A stretch of DNA of 64,000 nucleotides from Mesorhizobium sp. 113-3-3 (GCF_016756495.1 NZ_AP023244.1:289700-353699); one strand, 5' to 3'. Counted from the first letter of the stretch, positions 10,625 through 20,142 are shown. Notes: a model not told the origin generated them from the letters alone. Numbers and translations: made by a program.

Positions 10625-10640
10625 GTTGGCCGCGGCCAAC
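10625..10640. promoter_or_regulatory. parS centromere site upstream of repA (site 1)
   Basis: GTTGGCCGCGGCCAAC is a perfect palindrome identical to the site in repB, 126 bases upstream of the repA start. Confidence 0.93.
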
Positions 10641-10700
10641 TGCTTATTTCTGGAGAATCGCTTGCCGCCAATAGTGCCTCCGTCATGGTCAAAGTGCAAA

Positions 10701-10716
10701 GTTGGCCGCGGCCAAC
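10701..10716. promoter_or_regulatory. parS centromere site upstream of repA (site 2)
   Basis: This second identical GTTGGCCGCGGCCAAC palindrome lies 60 bases beyond site 1. Clustered sites upstream of repA are usual for repABC centromeres. Confidence 0.93.
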
Positions 10717-10989
10717 TCGACGTTCTGGCACCGCCGCTATTGTGCTGCTCGCCGGCCCGGCCGGCTGGTGACTGCGCGAAGTCGTCGCTAGATCGCGCCG
10801 GGCAATTAGCCGAGAAGGCGGCGACAACGCACTGGGGCAAACTTATGGTCAAGCCGGGAGGCTGGGTTCGCGCGATGAGTATTGCGTTCGCGCCAAAACA
10901 TGCGTCGAATTTTACAGCCTCTGACATCGCGGAAAGTTGCTCTGCCTCTCGTGTCGACGGGAAGCGCGAATTTGCGTGTCAGAGGCATT

Positions 10990-11400
10990 TGGAGCCCGGC
11001 GGGAGCATTTTCAGCCGAACAGCACGGCGTGATGTGGACGATGCCGCCACCGGCGTGGCCGGGCAGCCGGTATACGAGTCCGGCAAGCGCGCGCGTCGAT
11101 CACAGGCTCGCGCCGCACCCAGGTCGGCGAAGTCCGCGACGCCCGGCCCGGTCGGCCCAAAGGCGAAGGCGCTGACGCCGCGCCATTCGGCGAAGCTTTT
11201 CCTGTCCTCGCCGATACCAGTTCCAGAAGGCAGTGAGGTCGCCGTTGAGTTCGATCAGCTCCCTTCGATCCAGGGCACGGTGGTTGCCGCAACAATTGCC
11301 GTCGGCAGCGACAACAGCGTGAGGATTCCTCCAATTGGGATCGTCGATCGTCACGACGGTGAAGGCAAAGCCTAGAAAGGGGCCTTATTGAGGGCAGGGG
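10990..11400 (-). pseudogene. decayed partial copy of the hypothetical gene at 13490-14587
   Basis: Minus-strand frames here spell shifted pieces similar to the neighbouring 365-aa protein. The piece NCCGNHRALDRRELIELNGD parallels GTRIGDHRAWVERELEELSGD of the intact gene, and WVRREPVIDA parallels WVRREPATDA. The pieces lie in different frames and are joined by deletions. The intact relative is 2 kb away, so this is a duplicated and degenerating remnant. Confidence 0.65.
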
Positions 11401-12310
11401 CGAGCTTGGCGTCGACCGACTGCTACTTCACAGATGCGAGCTCGGTTTCGACGGAAGCGCGGTCGGGCAGAGGGGTCCCGTGGTCAGGCAAGGCTCTCTT
11501 CGGCAGAGCGAAAGAAACGCGTATCGGTGGCAAGGCCGACTGTCATCGCCGGCGACATCTGGAGGAATTTTGGTCGATTTGGTCGGCGAGATCAACCAGA
11601 GGTCACTATCGGAGCGGACGCCGACGGCAAGCGCGTCTACCTAGGCCCCGAGAGCGACATGGGTGCAGATCACGAAGAGGGGGGCTCGATCCGCTCCATG
11701 GGGCATAGACGGTGGCTGCAATGCTTGTCTCGACGAGCATCATCGAAGGCATGAAAACCGAGCATGACCGGGAACCGACGCCCGATGAAACCGCCGGAAT
11801 GGTGTGGTGAACTCACTTTCCGAGGCTGATCGCGCGGCTTGGCTGACGCGGGCTGGCAGCGCCGTTCCAGCCGATGCCTGGGCCGTGTACAAGCGGTTCG
11901 AAGATGTCGACGGTCAGCCGCGGATCAAAGACTGAAGGCTGATCTGAAGCGAGGACAACGTCCTTTGGTCATTCGTCAGGTGGCGGGCGGTTCGGCGACG
12001 AGACCAACCCGGGGGGCTGGATCGAGCAGGTTTCTGACTGATGCGTCCGACCAATTTGCAGTCGCTCATGGGGTTCGCTCATGCAGGTGCTCGAGTTGGT
12101 AGCGATCTCACGTAGCGATATGGCTGCCCGAGCGCGCAACCCGACTATTGCAGCGCCGAGGGGTCGTTTTTAGAGAAATAGGTACAGACAGACTGCTTCG
12201 CACTGAGTAGCAGCTTGCGAGATCCGACAAGATCATCAGTTATCGGCACCGGCGCGGGCGAACCAATGTCCAGGCCGTCCAACACGACGCTCATGCGATG
12301 CGTGGGCAGG
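11401..12310. other. degenerate plasmid DNA without a supported long gene
   Basis: No frame here is convincing. A short plus-strand frame (GTG 11807 to TGA 11935, 42 codons, with PADAWAVYKRFEDVDGQPRI) looks protein-like and could be the end of a lost gene. Another stretch (about 11500-11690) reads TIGADADGKRVYLGPESD in one frame. I cannot assign either to a family. Confidence 0.4.
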
Positions 12311-13480
12311 TCAGACGATCAGCCGCGCGGCGCGTCCCAATTGGCGCTCGGCGTCGTTGTAATAACGCGATGCCTGTTGCACGGAGCGATGCTGCGATTG
12401 CTGCATGGCTTCCGACAGCGGAATGCCGCGGCGGGCGGTCTCGGTCAGAAAACCGGAGCGCAGGCCGTGGGCGGAAAAAAGCTTTGGATCGAGCCCGGCC
12501 TGGGCGATGCGGCGTTTCAGGATCAGGTTGACGGCTTGTGGGGTGAGGGCCTTTCGCTCGAGATGGCCCCAACGGTCGATGCCGCGAAACACTGAACCTT
12601 CTGTGATCGCCGATCGTTCCAACCACTCCTGCAGCGCCAGCACGGGCCGTCCGACCAGCAGGACAAAAGCGTCCGCGTCGGCCTCGGTGGTTTTGGTTCG
12701 GCCGAGCCGGATTTTCAGGCAAGGCAACGATGGGCTTTCAGGATCCTTCGGATCGGCCGGGACCGGATCCTGCGCAACGATCTGCTCGACGCGCAGGGCC
12801 GCAACCTCGCTGCGACGGCGGCCGCCGGAGGCGAAGGCGACGAGCAGCACGGCGCGGTCGCGCAGGTCGACAAGGCGGTCGCCGGCGCAGGTTTTGAGGA
12901 CCGCGCCCAGAATGTCGGCCGTCACCGCCTTCTGGCTTTTTCGTCCGCGCGGCCGCGGGCTGGCGCGGACAGCGAGTTTTAAGGCGCTGCGCAGCCCCGG
13001 CGCATTGAATTTTCCCGCAAAGCCGCGCCATTGCGTCAGCGTCGACCAGCTGGCCATACGCCGGCGCACCGTGTTCGGCGCATGCGGTCCGTCGCTGCGC
13101 AAAAGCCCTTGCAATTTCAGCGTCGCCGCGACGTCGGCCGGCATGCCGTGCGCCGGATCGGTTTCGCGTTTCGCAGAATCCCAGAGGTGATGCGCGACGA
13201 ATTTTATCAAAAGCGCCTCCGGCGCCGGCCAGGGTAGGGGCTGTCCAGTGGACGCCTGGCACCAGGCCTCGAGATAGCCAAGGTCGGAAGCGAGCGCCCG
13301 AAGAGAGTTGTCGCCAATCCCTTCCCTGGCGAGGTGGCGCAGCGTCTCGACGTCATCGTCGGAGAGGAGCTCGGCCAGGCGGTCGCGGCGGTCGAAGGGC
13401 AGCACCGAATCCAGTGCGTCAAGCGCCTCTGCACGGCGCAGTTTTTGGTCTGATACGGGTTTTGGCAGGCGAAGGTCCAT
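12311..13480 (-). CDS. tyrosine recombinase/site-specific integrase
   Basis: This 389-aa protein has an N-terminal core-binding region (about 45-160) and a C-terminal tyrosine-recombinase catalytic domain. The catalytic set is visible: Arg in SGGRRRSEVAAL (near 223), a Lys in GRTKTTE (263), HGLRSGF (338-344), His in QSQHRSV (364), and Tyr in SRYYND (373/374). It probably catalyses cut-and-rejoin between short repeats, for example dimer resolution or cassette mobility. It lies nine bases downstream of the hypothetical gene at 13490-14587 and could be co-transcribed with it. The target site is unknown. Confidence 0.88.
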   Translation of the reverse strand: MDLRLPKPVSDQKLRRAEALDALDSVLPFDRRDRLAELLSDDDVETLRHLAREGIGDNSLRALASDLGYLEAWCQASTGQPLPWPAPEALLIKFVAHHLWDSAKRETDPAHGMPADVAATLKLQGLLRSDGPHAPNTVRRRMASWSTLTQWRGFAGKFNAPGLRSALKLAVRASPRPRGRKSQKAVTADILGAVLKTCAGDRLVDLRDRAVLLVAFASGGRRRSEVAALRVEQIVAQDPVPADPKDPESPSLPCLKIRLGRTKTTEADADAFVLLVGRPVLALQEWLERSAITEGSVFRGIDRWGHLERKALTPQAVNLILKRRIAQAGLDPKLFSAHGLRSGFLTETARRGIPLSEAMQQSQHRSVQQASRYYNDAERQLGRAARLIV

Positions 13481-13489
13481 GGCGACCGC

Positions 13490-14587
13490 TCAGAACAGAT
13501 AGCGCCGGTCGGCCCAGGCGAGCAGGACGCCGGCGTCTCGACGGGGCAAACGCACCCGTCCTTGGCGCACGCCTTCAGCGATCGCCTCGCCGACGTCCGG
13601 ATCGACCCAGTGGCCGTGGGTCATCAGAAAAAACCAGGCGAAGCGGAGCCCAATCTCGGTATCGATCGCCTCGGTCCGCTCCATCAGGCGGTGCACCGAA
13701 AGGCCGTCTTCCAACACCAGCTTCTCGGCAGGCATTTTGAGCGGGCGCGGGATAAAACCGATCTCGCGCCGGCCACCATGCTCAAGATCGTGGATGTCGA
13801 AGGCCCAATGGTGAAAGATGCGGTGGGTGCAGGCGCTCGACCGCTCCCAGTCGGCAAAAAAGCGGTTCTCGCGCGGCACGAAATCGAACCAGTCCGGATT
13901 GGCGTCCAAAAACGCGGTGTCGCGTGTGCCGTCGGGGCCGACCTGACGGATGATGCGGGCCTCGAGTTCCGGGCGCTGTGCCTGCCGCTGTTCTGCTTCG
14001 ATGCGCGCCCGACGCGCCAGGAAACTGCGCATGTGAACGATGCCGCCGGCGGCGCGGCCGCCCAGCCTGTAGAGCGGTCCGGAAAGCAGCGGCGCGTCCG
14101 TGGCTGGCTCGCGCCGCACCCAGGACGGGTCCAAAAGATCGTCGGCGCTATAAGGGCGATAATCGGGATCGACCACCGGGCCGGCGAGAACCTCGATCTC
14201 GCGGCCAAGCGAGAGCTGGACAAAATCGGCGACGCCCGGGCCGGTCGGCGCGAAGGCGACGACGGAGGTGCCGCGCCATTCGGCAAACCTCAGCGCGCCC
14301 GTACGATACCGGTTCCAGAAGGCGATGAGGTCGCCGCTGAGTTCTTCCAGCTCGCGTTCGACCCAGGCACGGTGGTCGCCGATGCGCGTGCCGTCGGCGG
14401 CAAGAACCGTGCGGGCATCGCCGCGCCAGTAAAAATCGTCGACCGCCGCGGTCGTGAAATCAAAGCCTGGAAAAGCGTTGGCGAGGGCAGGGACGAGCTC
14501 GGCGTCGGCCGAGGCGGGATTGAGGCTGGCGAGCACGGCCTCGACGGTTGCGGCGTCGGGCAGGCGGACGGGTTTTTCTTCGCTCAT
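13490..14587 (-). CDS. conserved hypothetical plasmid protein
   Basis: I do not recognise a characterised family for this 365-aa soluble protein. ATG 14587 (MSEEKPVRLPD) is preferred to an upstream frame start at 14794, which would run through the palindrome. It contains several Trp- and Asp-rich stretches (WVERELEELSGDLIAFWNRYR, read in two parts, and THGHWVDPDVGEAIAEG) and no membrane segment. It precedes the recombinase gene and is divergent from the DUF1612-type gene across a perfect inverted repeat. A decayed partial copy lies at 10990-11400. The operon suggests a plasmid-maintenance role, which is inference. Confidence 0.7.
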   Translation of the reverse strand: MSEEKPVRLPDAATVEAVLASLNPASADAELVPALANAFPGFDFTTAAVDDFYWRGDARTVLAADGTRIGDHRAWVERELEELSGDLIAFWNRYRTGALRFAEWRGTSVVAFAPTGPGVADFVQLSLGREIEVLAGPVVDPDYRPYSADDLLDPSWVRREPATDAPLLSGPLYRLGGRAAGGIVHMRSFLARRARIEAEQRQAQRPELEARIIRQVGPDGTRDTAFLDANPDWFDFVPRENRFFADWERSSACTHRIFHHWAFDIHDLEHGGRREIGFIPRPLKMPAEKLVLEDGLSVHRLMERTEAIDTEIGLRFAWFFLMTHGHWVDPDVGEAIAEGVRQGRVRLPRRDAGVLLAWADRRYLF

Positions 14588-14702
14588 GCCGGGCGGCCCT
14601 TTTTTGCGCGGCAAAACGCCCGCGCCTTGCTTTTTAGCCCGTGCCGAACGTCGCCAGCGGGCATCTGAAGGGCGATTCTGGCTGATTTGCGCCGCGAAAA
14701 CA

Positions 14703-14737
14703 ATCACTATCGATAAGAGGTACTTATCGATAGTGAT
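14703..14737. promoter_or_regulatory. perfect 15-bp inverted repeat in a divergent promoter region
   Basis: ATCACTATCGATAAG (14703-14717) and CTTATCGATAGTGAT (14723-14737) are perfectly complementary arms around a five-base spacer. The repeat lies between two divergent genes and has no T-run, so an operator or recombination site is more likely than a terminator. Confidence 0.75.
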
Positions 14738-14940
14738 AATACGCCGCTGAGAGACCCAGTGTGAGTGAAGTAAAGTGTACAATAGCTTCAGCACGGCGAA
14801 TCGGCTAAAGCGATATCAATGGCTTACGAAGTCGCCAGTTTGCATCAGGAGAGGCTCGCGGCGGCCCGCGAGCGGGTGCGCCGATTTTTACCTAAGAATT
14901 TCAATTGGCAGCGGCAGGGCGAAGGCCGGAACGACGCCCG

Positions 14941-16089
14941 ATGACTCTTTTTGACTTTGATCCTACCAATGCGATCCCGTGGCGCGAGCTTGCGGGGCCG
15001 CTCGTCACCGCGGAGGATTGTTTGGCGCGCCTCGATGAGCGGCTGGCCAAAAGTGCGGTGCGCGAGGGTTTTGTCGCGCGCACGCATTTCTACGACGCCG
15101 CCGCCGCACTGTGGCTCGAGGGCGAGCTTGTCCATGTCGAGGATCTGGTCCTGCACGACACCCACATGGACATCCGCACGCCGACCCACGAACTCACCCG
15201 TGCCCATGCCGTGCTGCGGGCACGGCGGCTGATTGTTGCCAACCGGCCGGACTGGGCACTGAGCCCGAACGGCCTAGGACAATTGCGCGGGCGTGGCGCC
15301 AGCACTCAGGACGCTCTGCCACCGGAGAGTCATGCGGCGGCGGCGATGGGCGGCGGCGATGAAGCGGCGGACGAGCCGGCCAACGACGATCTGAACGATG
15401 GCCTCGGCGGCGAATTTGCCGCCATCGATGCGCTGCTCGATCGCACGCGCAATGTGCTCGACGGGCTCGCCGCCGCGCCGGTGTCGCGACCGCAGCAGGT
15501 ACCGATGGGCGAAAAAAGTCCGCTCGTCTACGATCTGGACTGGAACGAGGACGAACGGCTGTCGGAGTGGCGGGCCGTGTTGAACCGGACCACCGGCAAG
15601 CCGCCCGTGCTGAGCGCCGCCCTGCTATGGGATGCGTGGGAAACAAAAGAACCGCTGCAGCATCTGCCCTGGCTCGGAAACCTGCTCGTCGGCGCCATGC
15701 TCAGGCAGGCCCGAAAAACGAGCGCCCACCTGGTCTGTCTCAACACCGGGCTGCGCGCCATTCCGCGCGAAAGGCGGCGCGCCCGCGACGGGACGGCGCG
15801 GCTGATCGGGTTTCTGGAGGGCGTCACCGAAGCGGCCATGGCCGGGCTGAAGGAACATGATCGGCTGATGCTCGCCCGCGAGCAGATGGGGCGCCGCCTG
15901 CGCGGCCGGCGGGGACATTCGAAGCTGCCGCAACTCGTCGACCTCGTGCTCGCACGGCCGCTCGTCTCCAGCGCGATGATCGAAAAGGACCTGAAGGTGA
16001 CGACGCGCGGGGCGCTTAATCTCGTCGCCGAACTCGGCCTGCGCGAGATCACGGGCAGGGGACGCTACCGGGCGTGGGGAATCCTCTGA
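14941..16089 (+). CDS. RHE_PE00001-family protein (DUF1612 plus HTH)
   Basis: This 382-aa protein begins MTLFDFDPTNAIPWRELAGP and contains ARTHFYDAAAALWLEGELVH and the DTHMDIRTPTHEL segment. Those features are typical of a family found on rhizobial plasmids. The C-terminus (SSAMIEKDLKVTTRGALNLV, then GLREITGRGRYRAWGIL) is a winged helix-turn-helix like that of Fic-associated DNA-binding proteins. The protein probably binds DNA. Its own divergent promoter contains the perfect inverted repeat at 14703-14737, an obvious candidate target. ATG 14941 fits the family better than an in-frame start 12 codons earlier. Confidence 0.8.
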   Translation: MTLFDFDPTNAIPWRELAGPLVTAEDCLARLDERLAKSAVREGFVARTHFYDAAAALWLEGELVHVEDLVLHDTHMDIRTPTHELTRAHAVLRARRLIVANRPDWALSPNGLGQLRGRGASTQDALPPESHAAAAMGGGDEAADEPANDDLNDGLGGEFAAIDALLDRTRNVLDGLAAAPVSRPQQVPMGEKSPLVYDLDWNEDERLSEWRAVLNRTTGKPPVLSAALLWDAWETKEPLQHLPWLGNLLVGAMLRQARKTSAHLVCLNTGLRAIPRERRRARDGTARLIGFLEGVTEAAMAGLKEHDRLMLAREQMGRRLRGRRGHSKLPQLVDLVLARPLVSSAMIEKDLKVTTRGALNLVAELGLREITGRGRYRAWGIL

Positions 16090-16482
16090 TAGCGCTTGGT
16101 CCCGGCAGCGGGCGGCCAAGGCTGCTGTCGATGCGCGGCCCGGACCTCGACCGGCAGCGCGCAGATCTTGGCACGACCGGTTGCCACCGAGGAAAAGTGT
16201 CCGCGGCGCGACGCGATCGGCCCGGCGCTTGTGCGGATTTGCGCCCAGCTGGTACCCTCGGGAGTAAACCACTGCCGTTTGGCGTCCAGCAGGAACTGCG
16301 GTGGCCTAAGCGCTCTCACGCCAGATGGCGGCGGAAATGGGTAAACCAGTTTTTGCGAGCGCAATCGATATGCAATCGAGCGGTCATTGAAATCGTTAGC
16401 GAAAATTTGCGCCTCTGACAGCATGCAAACCTAACCGGCATATGACGTTCGGGCGATTGAAATCGGCAAGTAAAAGCGACAC

Positions 16483-16704
16483 AGGGCCATCGTCGACGAG
16501 ATCCGGCGGGCGCCCGACCTCCTGCTGGCGATCAAGAAGACGGTGGACGAAGACTACCGCCCCGGCCGCTTTCTGCTGACCGGCTCCGCCAACGTGCTCA
16601 CTTGCCCCGGGGTCGCCGACAGCCTGGCTGGACGGATGGAACCCTCCAGATGCTGCCACTGGCCCGCTCCGAAATAACGGGCAGGGTGCCGGCTGCTCCG
16701 CCAT
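16483..16704 (+). pseudogene. fragment of an AAA-type ATPase of the DUF4143 family
   Basis: The plus strand reads AIVDEIRRAPDLLLAIKKTV, then RPGRFLLTGSANVL and VADSLAGRME. This matches the Walker B to sensor region of DUF4143-type ATPases. A frameshift near 16645 breaks the frame (LQMLPLARSEITG continues in another frame), and both ends of the gene are missing. It marks a decayed boundary next to the defence island. Confidence 0.7.
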
Positions 16705-16800
16705 GACAGGGTGATCCTGGATTCGGCCCGCTACCCCGGTCTGGTCCAGCTCAGTTGGCAGGGACTGTGCAGCTATCTAGACAATCGGGAATGTGGCGGA

Positions 16801-19800
16801 TCAGGCGCTGCCGATGACCCGCAGTTTCATCGCTCGGGTCTCCAGCAGATATGTCTCGACCGCAGCCAAGAGATGCAGGCCTTCTTCGGTGATGGCTGCC
16901 CGCGACAGACCGGGTTGGACGATGCGGACATCGAATTCATATCGGTAGTCCTGCCAGCTCGCCTTCAGCTTCTTGAGGAAAGCCGCGTTTCCCTGTTCGA
17001 AGCGAGAGGTCTGACCCTTTTCCAGGCGGAGCTTCTCCCGTCTCAGCATATGCGTGAACATGCGATTGGGACGATCGCGCCAACGCGCGGATTTCTGGGC
17101 CTGGCCGCAGACTTCATAGAGATCTTTGACGCGGGCGCCCGGCGTTTCCGCGCTGGAATATTTGCAGTGGTGGAGAGTTACCTGAACGAGGCCTTCGGTC
17201 ACACGAAGCGTGACCACGTCCGCGATCTCACCGGCACCATCGTCGTCAAAGATGAGATCATAGGCGTTGCCTTCTTCGAGCAAGGTTTCGATGACGCGCC
17301 GCTGCACCGAGTCCATCCGCTTCTCCGGCCCTTGCGCCTCGGCCCGGATGTTGGTCTTCGACCAATCCCACGGCTCGATCCCGCCCACGGGATAGGGCTC
17401 AGAAACGACGCCGTCAGGCAACGCGTAAAGGTGGCTGTAGATCAGCAGCGAGCCGTCCCCAAAGTCGATCTGTGGGGAGTCCTCGCCGAAGGATTCCGAC
17501 AGGGGCTTCACCTTACCACCAACCTTGATGGTTGCCTTCGGACCCGAACGCTGCGGATAACGCGCGCCGCCCTCGGCAAACATGATTTCGAACTCGGCGA
17601 CGTAACCATCGCTGCGCACCGCAAAGCGCAGCGGCCCGGTGCGTTCATGATCCAGCAGCTCGATGTCGCATTCGGCGAAGGGCACAGCCTCGTCGCCGAA
17701 ACTGATCTCAATACGGTCCTCGATCTGTGTCAGCAGCGATTCCGGCCAGTGGATCGCGACCGGCGGCACAGCGGGGCGTTCGCTGATCTGGCGGGGCCGC
17801 ATCGCGCTCTTGAACACGGTGTCGGTGGTGATCCCCGGATCATTCACCGCCTTGCCGATGTCCGCGCACCACTCAACCCAATCGGTCAGATCGCGGACCG
17901 GAGAAATTGACCAGAACTTACCTTTCGCCGAGCAGCCGCGTGAGGCAGGAACGCCATCGAGGAAACCGGTCGCGAAGACATTGTTTTTGATACGCGACTG
18001 GGACTTGGCCGTGTCGAGGCCATCGGCGACATCGACGCCCATATACATGGAGTAGCGAACGCCACGGCCTTGGTGGTGGGTCAGACCGAGGTTGCGCAGG
18101 ATGAGGCGATTGAAGCCATGCAAGCTGCGGAAGACTTCCTCGCCTTCGACGCGGCGCGTTGTGTCGCCACACACCGTCTTGGCCAGCCGGTCATAGGGGC
18201 CCTTAGCCGAACTGCTGATATAGACAAGCTGCCGATCGGAATCCCAATGCATCATATGCAGGTCCCAAATGACGTTGGTCGCATGCTGAGCAGTCGTCCA
18301 GCCGGCTTGTTCCTCGGAACGAGTAACGAAGATGGCGACGCGCTGGTGAGGGTTGACCTTCATGCCCAGATAAACGCCAGGATTATACAGATCCTCCGCT
18401 CGCAGCGGCTCCCAGCCATCGCAGTTCGTGCGATAAACCACCGCGTTCATCTTGGGTTCGAGCGTCTGTAAGGGAATGTCGCTGAGATCGCCAACGAATC
18501 CCTTAAACATTTCGGCGCGGCGGACCTGGCGGTCGATCTTTGCAGTGCTGAGCGCTTCAACCAGTGCGTTCCAGTCGGCGTCCTCTGCATAGAGTTTGGC
18601 CAAGGATCGATCGATGTCGTCCACACCGGTGTTGGCGATGACGGTCGCATCGCCCAGGCGCGGGTCCTGGCGGGTAAAGCGGCCGACAAATTGGATGGTA
18701 ACGGCAATGCTCTTGTGCGGGTCGTGCAGAGCCGCGATCTTGAGTTCTGGCAGATCGAATCCTTCGCCCAGCATGTCGACGCAGACGATGATGCGACTGT
18801 CGAAGCGGCGCAGTGCGGCAAGGTTCGCGCGTCGCTCGCGGATCGGCTGCTGGCTGTGAACGATGACTGGCCGGAATTCTGGATATATCGCGCTATAGAG
18901 CTGGTGGAGATCCTTCGCGCGCTCGATGGTCTGGCAGCGCGCCATGGCGAGATGATTGAGTCCGGCATCCAGGTCGCCCTGAAGGATTTCGCCAAGCTTC
19001 TCCGCGATGGCGAAATCGGCGTCCGCCTGGTCGAGGCCGAACACCGCCTCGAAGCGGATCGGCTTGAAATAGCCTTCGGCCTGCGCCTTCTTAAGCGGAT
19101 AGGTGTAGATGAACTCGCCATCGACGCGCCGACCGTCCTCACGGAAAGGCGTGGCGGTGAACTGGACGATCGGGAGCGGCGGCTCACGGTCGGTAAACAG
19201 GCCGCGGAAGCGGGCCCAGGTCGGGGCGCCGATGTGATGCGCTTCGTCGATGAACAGCGCTGAGGCGCGTGCCGCCATCTCCTCCTGCACCGCCGCTTCG
19301 GCGCGGCCGGCAATTTGCATCGTGGTGACGACGACATTGGCGCTGTCGAAGATCTCATCGACCTCCGCCGCGGTGGTCGGAATGTGCGAGAGGCGCATGA
19401 CCAAGGGAAGGGCCGCCTTATCTTCCAGGCATTGCTGTTGCCGCAGCACACCGAAGGTCTCGAACTTGCCGGCAATCTGCTCGCGCAGGGCGTCTGTCGG
19501 CACCACCACGAGCAGGCGCTCGAAGCGCTGGTGGGAATTGAGCGCGAGCATGGTTTCGGTCTTGCCGGTGCCGGTCGGCATGACGATGGTCGCCGGATCG
19601 GTCGACCGCGTCGCATGGGCAAGAGCCGCGTGAAGCGCGCCAATCTGCGGACGCCGCAACCCTGGCCGCGCCGGCTGGCCAGCGGTGGCGGCTCGTCCTT
19701 CACGCAAATGAACGGCATCCGTCCACGATGCCGATACCGCAGTCAGCCGCTCTACGCGCGCAGGGCGGTCCAGCACCTCGATCCGGGTCGGCAGTGCATT

Positions 19801-20142
19801 CATCCATCGACCTTCGCCGAGGTCGAGCGCCTCGGCGATCCGCTCCGGCTCAGTCACGCCACGAACCAGCAGAATAAGATCGGCCTCCAACGGCGTCGCG
19901 GTCTTCGCACTAATGATCTTCAGCGTCTCGCCGGAAGGGAGCGTGGTTTCATGACCCGCCACGCGGCGGATCGAAAAAGGCCGCAACCGGCAACGCACGC
20001 GCAGGGCCGGAACCGCCAACTGCCGCACCGGGCTTCCCAGCACCTTGCCCTCGACTGCAAGCCGCGCTGGGAGGAGCAGTTCGATCTCCGGGTTGAAGAG
20101 ATCGTCCTGGCGCGGACGGGCGGCGCGTGTGCGCGAAACCAT
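16801..20142 (-). CDS. SF2 DEAH-box helicase with possible C-terminal nuclease motif (BREX-linked)
   Basis: The 1113-aa protein has a complete SF2 core, numbered here from an alternative start at 20157: Walker A MPTGTGKT (193-200), DEAH (304-307), FTATPF, and motif VI QFVGRFTRQDPR (489-500). The roughly 600-residue C-terminal region is unfamiliar. It contains GEIADVV followed by LHHCKYS (about 976-1001), which resembles the D...xxK core of PD-(D/E)XK nucleases. This is inference. ATG 20142 follows GGAGG. The alternative ATG 20157 overlaps the upstream stop (TGATG). It is last in a leftward operon with AddA- and AddB-like genes, so a helicase-nuclease complex acting on DNA is likely. I do not recognise a named defence system. 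Confidence 0.85.
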   Translation of the reverse strand: MVSRTRAARPRQDDLFNPEIELLLPARLAVEGKVLGSPVRQLAVPALRVRCRLRPFSIRRVAGHETTLPSGETLKIISAKTATPLEADLILLVRGVTEPERIAEALDLGEGRWMNALPTRIEVLDRPARVERLTAVSASWTDAVHLREGRAATAGQPARPGLRRPQIGALHAALAHATRSTDPATIVMPTGTGKTETMLALNSHQRFERLLVVVPTDALREQIAGKFETFGVLRQQQCLEDKAALPLVMRLSHIPTTAAEVDEIFDSANVVVTTMQIAGRAEAAVQEEMAARASALFIDEAHHIGAPTWARFRGLFTDREPPLPIVQFTATPFREDGRRVDGEFIYTYPLKKAQAEGYFKPIRFEAVFGLDQADADFAIAEKLGEILQGDLDAGLNHLAMARCQTIERAKDLHQLYSAIYPEFRPVIVHSQQPIRERRANLAALRRFDSRIIVCVDMLGEGFDLPELKIAALHDPHKSIAVTIQFVGRFTRQDPRLGDATVIANTGVDDIDRSLAKLYAEDADWNALVEALSTAKIDRQVRRAEMFKGFVGDLSDIPLQTLEPKMNAVVYRTNCDGWEPLRAEDLYNPGVYLGMKVNPHQRVAIFVTRSEEQAGWTTAQHATNVIWDLHMMHWDSDRQLVYISSSAKGPYDRLAKTVCGDTTRRVEGEEVFRSLHGFNRLILRNLGLTHHQGRGVRYSMYMGVDVADGLDTAKSQSRIKNNVFATGFLDGVPASRGCSAKGKFWSISPVRDLTDWVEWCADIGKAVNDPGITTDTVFKSAMRPRQISERPAVPPVAIHWPESLLTQIEDRIEISFGDEAVPFAECDIELLDHERTGPLRFAVRSDGYVAEFEIMFAEGGARYPQRSGPKATIKVGGKVKPLSESFGEDSPQIDFGDGSLLIYSHLYALPDGVVSEPYPVGGIEPWDWSKTNIRAEAQGPEKRMDSVQRRVIETLLEEGNAYDLIFDDDGAGEIADVVTLRVTEGLVQVTLHHCKYSSAETPGARVKDLYEVCGQAQKSARWRDRPNRMFTHMLRREKLRLEKGQTSRFEQGNAAFLKKLKASWQDYRYEFDVRIVQPGLSRAAITEEGLHLLAAVETYLLETRAMKLRVIGSA

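Noticed and set aside
10551..11375. 274-codon plus-strand frame upstream of repA
   Set aside because: It runs through two parS sites and opposite a recognisable pseudogene; the composition is not protein-like.
13562..14668. 368-codon plus-strand frame opposite the hypothetical plasmid gene
   Set aside because: The minus-strand frame has the more natural composition, a decayed copy with shared motifs, and an operon partner.
16711..17910. 399-codon plus-strand frame opposite the DEAH helicase
   Set aside because: Shadow frame without motifs; the opposite strand is a clear gene.
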